Source: Anatilimnocola aggregata (GTDB taxonomy: Bacteria > Planctomycetota > Planctomycetia > Pirellulales > Pirellulaceae). From it: a stretch of DNA of 64,000 bases. Below the pieces are notes generated by a model, which did not search any database, was not told where the DNA came from, and worked only from the letters and a program-made list of their open reading frames with translations. The stretch covers positions 4,402,001 to 4,466,000 of the forward strand of contig NZ_CP036274.1 of assembly GCF_007747655.1 (NCBI RefSeq). Reading direction: 5' to 3'. Positions 17,651 through 26,064 of this stretch are shown here, one piece after another (the first letter of the stretch is position 1; every line of letters starts with the position of its first letter). Both the position numbers and the translations under genes were made by a program.

Positions 17651-20600
17651 ATGTCGCTGCTCCGCTTCACCGCTGCCCTGTTGTTGCTTTCTCTCTTGGC
17701 CGCGCCGCTGCTGGCCCAAACCAAAGGGAAAAAGAACAAAAAGAAAAACGCCGACGAGCCGGTGCCCGCGCAGCCCGCAGAAACTGTTAAGCCGCTGGCA
17801 GCGGCCGATGAGGCAGAGGAAGCAGTCGAAGGTGAAGACATTCCGCGCGTGATTCCGGTCTTTGATCCTGGCTCGCATACGCAATCGATTTGCGCGATGG
17901 GCTTCAGCAGCGATAAGAAAAAACTAATCACCGTCGGCGAAGATTCGTCCATTCAGGTCTGGAGTACTTCGACTGGTGAGCGGCTCGATATTCTTCGCCT
18001 GCCGGCCTTTGGACACGAACAAGTTTCCAGCGTCAATGCCTGGCACACGGCCACGGTTTCACACGATGGTCGCTATGTGGCGATTGGTGGCGGCGTACGC
18101 CAATCGTTGTCCGAAGGAGACGCGTCCGAGCGCGCCAAGTTGATGGTTGTGGATATCGAAAAGCGTACCGTGAATCACCTGCGTGCTCCCAGCGGCGAAG
18201 TGACGGCGCTTGCGATTGCGCCCGACTATCGTTTGGCCGTGGCGTTCGGTGGACGCAGGAACGAAATCATCATCTACCCGGAGATAACTGCGACAGAAGT
18301 GCGGCGGCGCGAGAGCACGGTGCTGAAGGGGGAAGATCTCAAGCGAAACGCCGATTTTTTGCAATTCAGTCCCGACGGCAAGCAACTCCTGTCGAGCCAC
18401 CGCGAACGCGACTTTGTATTCTGGAACCTCGGAACCAACGTGCCCACGATCACGCAGCGGTTCGGTGCTCAGGCCCAGACTTCGTGCATTGCGTGGTCGC
18501 CCGACCGCAAACAATTTGCCAGAGCTCTCTTGCCCGGAGTCCAAGGAAAACATGGGTTTGAAATTCGCTCCGCGGAAGGCAAGTTGCTTCAAGAGCATTT
18601 GTTCAAGGAGATTCAAGGATTTGCCTCGGCTACTGACCTGCGGTCCATCTCTTATGTGAACCCGCAAACCTTGCTCTTCTGCTCCAGTGATTCCAATGGG
18701 AGTGCGGAACCAGGTGCGTTTGCCTATCTCTTCGATCTGACTACCGGCCAGGCCAAGCGCATCTTCGAAGATTTCTCGGCAGGCATTTTTCACACGGCGG
18801 GAGCAGTTTCGGCAGATGGCGAACTCGGGGCAATCACCGTCTCGATGGGACTCGACGCGGTTGTCTTTCGTGTGAAAGACGGCGCGGTTGTCGCTCGCTG
18901 CGGAGCTGCCAGTCCTGTTCCTACGCTGGTGGGCTGGGCTGCTGCCGATCGACCGGCTGGTTTCGCCTGGTCGGAATTGCGTCATCGGCGAAAATTCAAC
19001 ACCGAACCCACCGACCTGCAGTTCGGCTTTGATCTGGTCAAGATGGAGCCGATTGCCGAAGTGCGTCCGGCGGACTATGGCGTCCTGCGAGAGTCTGTTG
19101 GCGAGTGGAGCATTCGGAAGCAGGTCAGCGGCAAGTTCGATGTCAACCGAGGCGAAGAGTCGATCGGAACCATTCAAGGCTTTAACGGAATTCTGGCGCG
19201 ATCCTTGATTCCGCGCGGCGATGAACCGCCCCTGGTGATCTGGGCAGCGAATAAGATACGAACTGGCAGCTCGAGACTTAGTTTGTCGAAGAGCGATGGA
19301 ACTACCGTCACGAGGCTTTTTCCCGACACGATCTTCGTTCGCGACGTGGCCCCGGCCCCCGATGGCCGCTTTGCGATTGTGTCCACCGGCGCGCATCAAC
19401 TCAACATTTACACCACCGACGGGCAGGCCTTCCCATTTCTCAGCTTCGCCCGCGTCAATGGCGAATGGGTGATCTGGTCGCGCGAAGGTTATTTCGCGGC
19501 CAGTCCCGGCGGCGAAAAGCTGTTCGGTTGGGCGGTCAGCAACGGCCCCGACCGCTTATCGACATTTTATCCAGCCGAGAAATTCTCCAAGCACTTTCAT
19601 CGCCCTGACTTGCTGAAGCGGGCGATTCAGCTTGGCTCGATCGAAGCAGCCCTCAAGCAGCAAACTGAAGCTCGTGCTCCAGCACTCGAACAGTTACTGC
19701 CTCCCAAGGGTACGTTGACGTTGCTCAAGCAAACCGATGGCCGCGTGCAAGTGCAAGCGTCGGCGATTCCCGGTGCACCGGACAAGCCCGTCGTCGCCAT
19801 GCGCCTGCTGCTTGACGGTCGTCCCCTAACCAACGGAGTTGGAACCAAGACAGTTGCACCGGGAGAAAAGGCCGAAGCAACCTGGGAGCTTGAGTTTCCT
19901 GCCGGCACACATGAGTTGAAACTGCTGGTTCGCGGAGAGGACAGTTCAGCGGTTTCCGATCCGCTGGTTCTCAAAGGCCCGAAGTCAGAAAGTCAAATCT
20001 CTGTCTTGCATCGAATTTGTGTGGGGGTCGACCAGTATGCCTTGCCAGCGCTAAACCTCACCTCGGCCGCCAAAGATGCGACCGATGTTTTTGCTGCTTT
20101 AGAGCGACACTGCGTGGGCGAGCACAATCGCTTTGGCAGAGTGAATGGAACGCTGCTGACCAACAGCCAGGCGACTCGCTCGACCGTGCTTAAAGCGATT
20201 GCCGATATTCGCAAAGTGGCCAAGGCTGGCGATATTGTCGTCTTTCTTTTCGCCGGGCATGGAATTGCGCAGCCACACGTTGCGATAACGCCGCAAGGAA
20301 TCAAACGCCTGGACGAGTACTATTTGATGACGCACGAAGCCGATCCCAATCAAAGCCTCAAGGACAAGTCACTTTCGGGCTCCGACTTACGACTGGCCCT
20401 GGCCGATATTGAATGCCCCGTGCTGCTCGTCATGGATTCGTGTCACTCGGCCAGCGGAGTAAAAGCATTCCGCCCCGCGACCGACGACCTCACCCGCGGA
20501 CTCACCGATGCTTCTGCCGGCGTCACTGTGTTAGCAGCTGCCATGTCGCACGAAGTGGCTTCAGCGACCGCGGAGAATGGCCACTTCACCGCCGCCTTCC

Positions 20601-20788
20601 TCAAAGCGCTCCAGGTGGGCGAGGGCGTTCCGTACGATCCACACGAGCATGTGCTCTACACCCATCACATCTATTCGGTCGTCTTCTCGGAAGTTCGCAA
20701 GGCAACCAATGGCAAACAGAATCCCTTCTTGAACATGCCGTGGACCGTGCCGCCCCTCGCCCTCCGCGATGTCCCCTTTACAAAGTAA
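17651..20788 (+). CDS. Secreted WD40-caspase (peptidase C14 family)
   Basis: The 1045-residue protein has a signal peptide (LLLLSLLAAPLLAQ), a basic linker (KGKKNKKKN), an acidic stretch, and WD40-type propeller blades from about residue 75 to 640 (SICAMGFSSDKKKLITVGED, then SSIQVWS; FLQFSPDGKQLLSSH; FVRDVAPAPDGRFAIVSTG). A conserved linker (GYFAASPGGEKLFGWAVSNG) and an Ig-like segment lead to a caspase domain from about 785 to 1040. The catalytic dyad is His870 in VVFLFAGHG and Cys931 in VLLVMDSCHSA. The family cleaves after basic or acidic residues depending on the branch; specificity here cannot be read. Export is unusual for a caspase and suggests an envelope or extracellular target. It lies downstream of the kinase and the paralog pair. 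Confidence 0.9.
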   Translation: MSLLRFTAALLLLSLLAAPLLAQTKGKKNKKKNADEPVPAQPAETVKPLAAADEAEEAVEGEDIPRVIPVFDPGSHTQSICAMGFSSDKKKLITVGEDSSIQVWSTSTGERLDILRLPAFGHEQVSSVNAWHTATVSHDGRYVAIGGGVRQSLSEGDASERAKLMVVDIEKRTVNHLRAPSGEVTALAIAPDYRLAVAFGGRRNEIIIYPEITATEVRRRESTVLKGEDLKRNADFLQFSPDGKQLLSSHRERDFVFWNLGTNVPTITQRFGAQAQTSCIAWSPDRKQFARALLPGVQGKHGFEIRSAEGKLLQEHLFKEIQGFASATDLRSISYVNPQTLLFCSSDSNGSAEPGAFAYLFDLTTGQAKRIFEDFSAGIFHTAGAVSADGELGAITVSMGLDAVVFRVKDGAVVARCGAASPVPTLVGWAAADRPAGFAWSELRHRRKFNTEPTDLQFGFDLVKMEPIAEVRPADYGVLRESVGEWSIRKQVSGKFDVNRGEESIGTIQGFNGILARSLIPRGDEPPLVIWAANKIRTGSSRLSLSKSDGTTVTRLFPDTIFVRDVAPAPDGRFAIVSTGAHQLNIYTTDGQAFPFLSFARVNGEWVIWSREGYFAASPGGEKLFGWAVSNGPDRLSTFYPAEKFSKHFHRPDLLKRAIQLGSIEAALKQQTEARAPALEQLLPPKGTLTLLKQTDGRVQVQASAIPGAPDKPVVAMRLLLDGRPLTNGVGTKTVAPGEKAEATWELEFPAGTHELKLLVRGEDSSAVSDPLVLKGPKSESQISVLHRICVGVDQYALPALNLTSAAKDATDVFAALERHCVGEHNRFGRVNGTLLTNSQATRSTVLKAIADIRKVAKAGDIVVFLFAGHGIAQPHVAITPQGIKRLDEYYLMTHEADPNQSLKDKSLSGSDLRLALADIECPVLLVMDSCHSASGVKAFRPATDDLTRGLTDASAGVTVLAAAMSHEVASATAENGHFTAAFLKALQVGEGVPYDPHEHVLYTHHIYSVVFSEVRKATNGKQNPFLNMPWTVPPLALRDVPFTK

Positions 20789-20918
20789 AGAGCCACACTT
20801 TGGCACAGGAAGCAAATTCAGAAAAAATGTGCTGCACGGCCTGCGCGAAACAAATCGTTAGCGATTGCGCGTAGTATATTTGCTATCGAGCCAAATTCCT
20901 GTTCTGAGGTGCTGAGCG

Positions 20919-22820
20919 ATGAAAAACACCTGGGCGTCACATTTCCTGGTGGCGGTCGCCTGCTTTTTGCCAAGCGTTTTGGTTTGCCATTGCCAGGAAA
21001 CTGCCTGGGCTCAGGTGACAAATGGTGGCAAGAAAGCCGCCCCGCCTTCCATTCCCGGTTTGCCGGAATTGCCCCCCGGTGTGGAGTTGCCTCCCGAAGT
21101 TCAATCGCAGCTGAAAAAGGCGTTACAGGAACTGAAAACGCTTGAAGACACAGCCAAGACGAAACAGACTCCCCAAGTTAAACTCGCTCCGGCAGCAGTT
21201 CCGTTGGCTCCGAACACCAAGCCCAAGAATCCAACCTCCGCACCGGTGCCTCCAAGTGCTACGCGCGTAGCCACTCCATCGGCGTCGGCTGCGACCACGT
21301 TCAAACGAGTAGCCAAGGAGAAGTCGCTGGCGAAGGTCGGCGAGCTCGACTTCACCAAGCGCGACAACAAGAAGCCTCACTTTTGGGTCAGTCCCGATGG
21401 TCGCCGACTGGCTTACTTGATCGACAAAGGAATCGCCGTCGACGACAAGCAGTATCAATACCAGAACTCCATTCGCCAGGCCGATCAGTTTGTGAAGAAC
21501 TTCCGGTTCAGTCCTGATAGCCAGCGCACATCTTGGATCGTTCATCTGGGGCAGACCCAAGGTGAAGGGCAAGGAGAGACCCTGGTAATCAACGGCGTGC
21601 CCGAAAAGATCGGCTGGAACTTCATCGCCAACCATGATGGCGGCATCTTCAGTCGCGACAGCAAACATGTCGCCTATACGGCGCGCCGCTACGCCAAAGG
21701 CGATGTCGAATACGTGCTGGTCGTCGATGGCAAGGAAGTGGAAGTCTTCCTCAAGTCTCCGGCGTGGGCACTTACATTTACGGCCGATAGCCGGCGTGTG
21801 ATCTGGGCTGAAGATACGGGTGACCACTATGAAATGCGTGAATCGAGCATTGATGGCAGCCAGCCGCGCATCGAGCGGAAGTTTGGTCCCGCTCAACTGT
21901 CGATGAATTTCTTTTATGGTCCGGCAGGTGAAGTGGGCTATGTTGCCAGTCAGTCCCAAGGCAACAAGTTCATTGTCTACGATGGGAAGGAACTGAAGCC
22001 AGGCTTCAAATCCATCAAGACTCTGCAACTCAGCCGCGACGGCAAGAATATCGCGTTCGTGATGGAACCAGAGAACTTTCGTGAGGTAGTGGTTGTCGAC
22101 GGCAAATCGAGTCCCGCTTATGGCGGCCTGGAAGCCGATTATGTGAAAGACAGCCTCGCCCTGAGCCCCGTCGGCGGTCGAGTCGCGTATGGCATCGAGA
22201 ATCGGCGCATCGAGTACCCCGTGATCGATGGGAAGCAAGGGAAAGGCTACGCGCGAGTTGCAGAGTTCACCTTCAGCCCCGATGGCAAACGTGTGGCCCA
22301 CTGGGCCGTGCAAAACGGCAAGTTGCTAGTTGTGGCTGACGGCCGCGAGAGTGCCCCCTACGATGAACTGGGCCTCCCGGTTTTCAGCCCGGATAGCAAA
22401 TCGCTCGCTCACGGCGCTGGTGTTGGCCAGCGCAAGTTTGTGGTTATCAATGGTCAACCGCAAAAGTCCTACGCCTTTGTCGGCGAACCTGAATTCAGTC
22501 CCGATGGTAAACGTTTAGTCTATCTCGCTGATCATTCGGCTGAGGGACCGACAATCCTCGTCGATAGCGGAAAAGAAGGAAAGCAGTACGACGTGATTCA
22601 GGAGCAGTTGTACTTCAGCCCCACGGGTCAGCGGCTGGCCATGGTCACATCTGCCAGAGATCACGAAATGGTCGTTGTCGATGGCGTAGAAGGAAATCGC
22701 TACGATCACATCATTACGCTGGGGGGCGGCAAAGTTGTCTTTGACGATGAGGTTCACTGGCACTACTTGGCGGTGAAGGACGGCGAAGTAATGCTTGTGG
22801 AAGAGACACTTGCGGAGTAA
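20919..22820 (+). CDS. Secreted TolB/PD40-like beta-propeller protein
   Basis: The 633-residue protein has a signal peptide (FLVAVACFLPSVLVCHC, ending near WAQ), a Pro/Lys-rich linker to about residue 130, and then about ten propeller units with the PD40 core (FRFSPDSQRTSWIVH, FTFSPDGKRVAHWAV, PEFSPDGKRLVYLADHS, LYFSPTGQRLAMVTS). Between blades there is a repeated VVDGK/VINGQ phrase, which is a common secreted planctomycete style. Such propellers bind proteins or cell-wall material; no ligand can be named. It starts 130 bp after the caspase gene in the same direction and may be the last gene of this block, since the next gene is convergent. Confidence 0.8.
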   Translation: MKNTWASHFLVAVACFLPSVLVCHCQETAWAQVTNGGKKAAPPSIPGLPELPPGVELPPEVQSQLKKALQELKTLEDTAKTKQTPQVKLAPAAVPLAPNTKPKNPTSAPVPPSATRVATPSASAATTFKRVAKEKSLAKVGELDFTKRDNKKPHFWVSPDGRRLAYLIDKGIAVDDKQYQYQNSIRQADQFVKNFRFSPDSQRTSWIVHLGQTQGEGQGETLVINGVPEKIGWNFIANHDGGIFSRDSKHVAYTARRYAKGDVEYVLVVDGKEVEVFLKSPAWALTFTADSRRVIWAEDTGDHYEMRESSIDGSQPRIERKFGPAQLSMNFFYGPAGEVGYVASQSQGNKFIVYDGKELKPGFKSIKTLQLSRDGKNIAFVMEPENFREVVVVDGKSSPAYGGLEADYVKDSLALSPVGGRVAYGIENRRIEYPVIDGKQGKGYARVAEFTFSPDGKRVAHWAVQNGKLLVVADGRESAPYDELGLPVFSPDSKSLAHGAGVGQRKFVVINGQPQKSYAFVGEPEFSPDGKRLVYLADHSAEGPTILVDSGKEGKQYDVIQEQLYFSPTGQRLAMVTSARDHEMVVVDGVEGNRYDHIITLGGGKVVFDDEVHWHYLAVKDGEVMLVEETLAE

Positions 22821-23004
22821 CCTCTCGCCGGGGCCGAGGCGATTGCAGCGCTTGGCTCCAGCAATCATACTTGGCCGCCTGATACACATCCTTTATCTGG
22901 CTGCCGTTCTGCTAATCGCCTCACTTGTCGCGTCGAATGCTGGTGAAACGCCAAACATCGATGGCGGTCCCCATGCCGGTCGCTGGTGACCTCTTGAGAT
23001 TCAT

Positions 23005-23727
23005 TCACGAGGGTAGTCGCGGCGAATCAAGGGGAGGATTGCCATTCTTAACGATCACTCTGACCTGTCCCTTGTCAGCAATAAACAGCTCGTTGATTTC
23101 AGACAAGAACAAGCCGTGCTCGATTACGCCAGGAATCGAAGCTAGCCAGGTGGCGAGTTGCAGAGGGTCGTGAATGGCACCGAAGTCAACATCGAATAGA
23201 TAGTTCTGCTGGTCAGTTACCGCTAGAGTGCCCTTGGGCTCGCGACGCCTGGATACGGCAAGACCCGCTTCTCGAAGACAACGTTCCACAAAGGCCGCGG
23301 CAAAGGGGAGCACTTCGAGTGGCAACGATTGACCAACTCCCAGCACTGGGGCAAGCTTGCTGGAGTCAGCGATAATAATTGTTCGTGTTGAAGCAGCGGC
23401 CACGATCTTTTCACGAAAGAGCGCGCCACCACCACCTTTGATGGCTCGCAAGTTTGCGTCGATCTGATCGGCACCATCGATTGTCAGGTCGACGATCGAA
23501 ATGTCCTCAAACGAACGGAGGTTGATATTAAGCGCTCGCGCCAATCGCTCCGTTGCGAGCGAGGTCGCGGTAGCCTCGATCTGAAGTCCGGCAGCGACTC
23601 GCGCACCCAGCAGACGGATGGCACAGGCAGATGTACTCCCCGTACCAAGTCCGACAAGCATGCCAGCCTGAATTTCATTTACCGCGCGGGCCGCGACCAA
23701 CGCCTTTTCTGCCTCAAGATCCAGCAT
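23005..23727 (-). CDS. rpiA: Ribose-5-phosphate isomerase A
   Basis: This cytoplasmic enzyme interconverts ribose 5-phosphate and ribulose 5-phosphate in the pentose phosphate pathway. The 240-residue protein has GLGTGSTSACAIRLL (phosphate loop), TIDGADQID (catalytic Asp pair) and KGGGGALFREKIVAAAS (catalytic Lys and Glu), then EVLPFAA and DFGAIHDPLQLATWL as in the family. The longest frame starts 21 codons earlier inside the neighbouring phosphatase gene; the ATG at 23727 (MLDLEAEKAL) matches the usual RpiA start and leaves a 43-bp gap. It likely shares a transcript with the upstream histidine phosphatase gene. Confidence 0.95.
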   Translation of the reverse strand: MLDLEAEKALVAARAVNEIQAGMLVGLGTGSTSACAIRLLGARVAAGLQIEATATSLATERLARALNINLRSFEDISIVDLTIDGADQIDANLRAIKGGGGALFREKIVAAASTRTIIIADSSKLAPVLGVGQSLPLEVLPFAAAFVERCLREAGLAVSRRREPKGTLAVTDQQNYLFDVDFGAIHDPLQLATWLASIPGVIEHGLFLSEINELFIADKGQVRVIVKNGNPPLDSPRLPS

Positions 23728-23770
23728 GTTTAAACTTCTTGCTCGTTGGAAACTCTCAGGCAACAGCACC

Positions 23771-24376
23771 TTATTCGTCGCGCTCCGCATGCTTGCGACA
23801 GTTCCACAGTCGGAGAACCGGATTTGAATTCGTCCGGTGATATCCGACGATGCTCAGCGAAGCCGTGTCGAGAAACAAACGCGTGGCAGTCTCAGCTGGC
23901 CAATCCAGCCAGCGCGTTGTGAACATCTCCATGATGTGACCGCTTGAGAAGAGCAGTACGCACTCATCAAGCGCTCTCAGTCGCGCAACGACTCGCTCTG
24001 CTCGAGCGCAAACATCCGCAACGCTCTCACCTCCCGGGCAACCGTCGCGAAAGATTCGCCACTCGGGATTCGACTTGTGAATGTCAGTTCTCGTTAGCCC
24101 TTCATACTGGCCATAGTCCCACTCCGCTAAATCGCTGTCGACTTCCGCGATTGCTCCAAACCCAGCCAATTCACACGTCTGACGTGCACGTAGCAGCGGA
24201 CTGACGAAGACCCGCGAAACGTTCAGTCCCGCGAGCCTTGCGCCGAGTTGGCGTGCATTTCGCTCACCGCGTTCGGTCAGTGGCAGATCGGTCAGCCCAG
24301 TATGTTGCCCAGTGAGCGACCAGGCGGTTTCTCCATGCCTTGCCAAGTAAATCAGGGATTCTGGTTCGCTGGACAT
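23771..24376 (-). CDS. Histidine phosphatase family protein (phosphoglycerate mutase-like)
   Basis: The 201-residue protein has the phosphohistidine motif YLARHGETAW, the second Arg in SPLLRARQTC, an acidic EWDYGQYEG and the distal catalytic His in LLFSSGHIMEMF. This branch includes cofactor-dependent mutases and broad small phosphatases such as CobC- and SixA-like proteins. The length and GQYEGLTRTDI favour a phosphatase rather than a glycolytic mutase. It is placed just ahead of rpiA on the same strand (43-bp gap), which suggests work on sugar phosphates; that is inference. Confidence 0.88.
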   Translation of the reverse strand: MSSEPESLIYLARHGETAWSLTGQHTGLTDLPLTERGERNARQLGARLAGLNVSRVFVSPLLRARQTCELAGFGAIAEVDSDLAEWDYGQYEGLTRTDIHKSNPEWRIFRDGCPGGESVADVCARAERVVARLRALDECVLLFSSGHIMEMFTTRWLDWPAETATRLFLDTASLSIVGYHRTNSNPVLRLWNCRKHAERDE

Positions 24377-24697
24377 CAGTTCCTCTACATCAAATGCTCG
24401 CTGCCCACTTGTCCGCTACTGCGAGCGGGCAGCAACAAATCATCCGACCATTGTCTTTATACCTGAGCGAAGTTCCTAGCGACGAACAACTCCACGTAGG
24501 TCACAAAGCGGTTGTCGTCAGTAACCAGGAGCAAATCGCAGTCAATAAACGGTGGTGCTACTTTCTGCTCGACCGGCCGGAATCAAATCGCCAAATTGAC
24601 TCCGAACGAGTATGCTGTCGGCACGCGGGCCAGCACGCTCAACACACCGAGCGACACATTTCAGCCAAGCGAACCTCTCTGATCAGGAGTTGCCAAC
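24377..24697. other. Divergent spacer between the phosphatase and oxidoreductase genes
   Basis: The 321 bp separate two genes that point away from each other and must hold both promoters. A TTGACT at 24596-24601 is the best -35-like match for the rightward gene, but no -10 lies at 16-18 bp from it. AGGAG at 24684-24688 is the ribosome site of the oxidoreductase. No small gene or strong hairpin was seen. Confidence 0.5.
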
Positions 24698-25993
24698 ATG
24701 TCCCAACGTAAAGTGAATCTCTCGCGCCGCCGCGCCTTGAAAGCAGCCGTAGCGACAGGCGTCGCCTCAATGCTGCCAACGATCATCCCCAGTTCTGCCC
24801 TCGGCAGAGACGGTGCCGTCTCCCCCAGCGAACGGATTGTCGTTGGCGGCATTGGGATTGGCAACCGCGGCACTTACGACCTTGGTTGCTTTCTGGAACA
24901 GAAAGACGTGCAGTTTACGGCGGTATGTGATGTGAAAGAATCACGCCGTCTGGCGGTGAAGAAGATCGCCGATACAAAGTACGGCAACGCCAGTTGTGAT
25001 ATGTATCGCGACTATCGCGAGTTGCTCGATCGCACCGATATCGACGCCGTGTTGATTGCCACCGGACCTAACTGGCACGGCATGATGGCAATGACCGCCG
25101 CCAAGGCCGGCAAAGACATCTACTGCGAAAAACCCTGTACTAAGAATATCGCCGAGAGTTTGATTCTGAGGGATACGATGGCCCGCACCGCGCGCGTGTT
25201 TCAAGCGGGCACGCAGCGGCGAAATCTGCCGCACTTCGCCTTCGCCTGCGAGTTGGCCCGCACCGGCAAACTCGGCAAGCTCACCAGGGTCTATGCACAT
25301 CCAGCTGGCATGAAGGCCGTCATGAGCGCCTGGCTGCCAGCCCAGCCAGAGCCGCAGAAGGAGGTTGTTGACTGGGACACCTACCTGGGGCCAGCGGCAT
25401 GGCGTCCGTACAACCCGGCGCTCCTTAATGGCTTCAACTTTGAAAAAGGTGGCGGCCTCGTCGGCGCGTTTGGCGGCGGCGGGGTGCTGGAATGGGGCTC
25501 GCACTGTGTCGACCTGTGCCAATGGGCCGTGAACGATTGTCCGCCGCCGGTAGAATACAATCCGCCAAAGGATGGCGAACTCGTTTGCCGTTATGTGAAC
25601 GGCGTCGAGCTAATCTTCCGCGAAAAAGGCTGGATTCCCCTCGGCTCCTGCCCGGTGCGGTTTGAAGGCGAGACGGGCTGGGTAGAAGCTGGCGACAGCG
25701 GCAAAATGGTCCTGAGTTCGCCGGCGCTTCTCGCTGGTCGCGAGGTTGAAGAAATCGGTGGTTACCCAGCCACATTTCACGTGCGCGACTTTCTCGACTG
25801 CGTGAAATCGCGAGGTAAGCCGAAGGGGAATGCGGAAGCGGCCTGCAATGCCCACATTGCTTGTCACGCAGCAAACGTGGCGATTGCCTTGAATCGTCCG
25901 GTGAAATACGACCTGGCCACGAATGCCTTCGTCGACGATGAGCCGGCGAATCGCATGCGCTCCGAAGCTCTCCGCGAGCCGTGGCGATTGTAG
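24698..25993 (+). CDS. Tat-exported Gfo/Idh/MocA family oxidoreductase
   Basis: The 431-residue protein has a Tat signal (SRRRALKAAVATGVASMLP) and then a Rossmann fold with GGIGIGNRGTYDLGCFLEQK, the acidic strand end FTAVCDVKESRR, and the family hallmark DIYCEKPCTKN (EKP). The C-terminal half holds GGGVLEWGSHCVDLCQWAVN, where the His is a usual catalytic residue, and HVRDFLDCVKSRGKPKGNAE. Members reduce or oxidise sugars with NAD(P), and in planctomycetes many copies are exported with bound cofactor. Substrate is unknown. AGGAG sits 9 bases before the ATG. The next gene starts 71 bp later in the same direction. Confidence 0.92.
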   Translation: MSQRKVNLSRRRALKAAVATGVASMLPTIIPSSALGRDGAVSPSERIVVGGIGIGNRGTYDLGCFLEQKDVQFTAVCDVKESRRLAVKKIADTKYGNASCDMYRDYRELLDRTDIDAVLIATGPNWHGMMAMTAAKAGKDIYCEKPCTKNIAESLILRDTMARTARVFQAGTQRRNLPHFAFACELARTGKLGKLTRVYAHPAGMKAVMSAWLPAQPEPQKEVVDWDTYLGPAAWRPYNPALLNGFNFEKGGGLVGAFGGGGVLEWGSHCVDLCQWAVNDCPPPVEYNPPKDGELVCRYVNGVELIFREKGWIPLGSCPVRFEGETGWVEAGDSGKMVLSSPALLAGREVEEIGGYPATFHVRDFLDCVKSRGKPKGNAEAACNAHIACHAANVAIALNRPVKYDLATNAFVDDEPANRMRSEALREPWRL

Positions 25994-26064
25994 GCATAGA
26001 GTCAGTTCTTCGTCCGATGCGTCAGCTGTTCACTCTTCTACACATTCAGCTCTGGTTCACTTAT

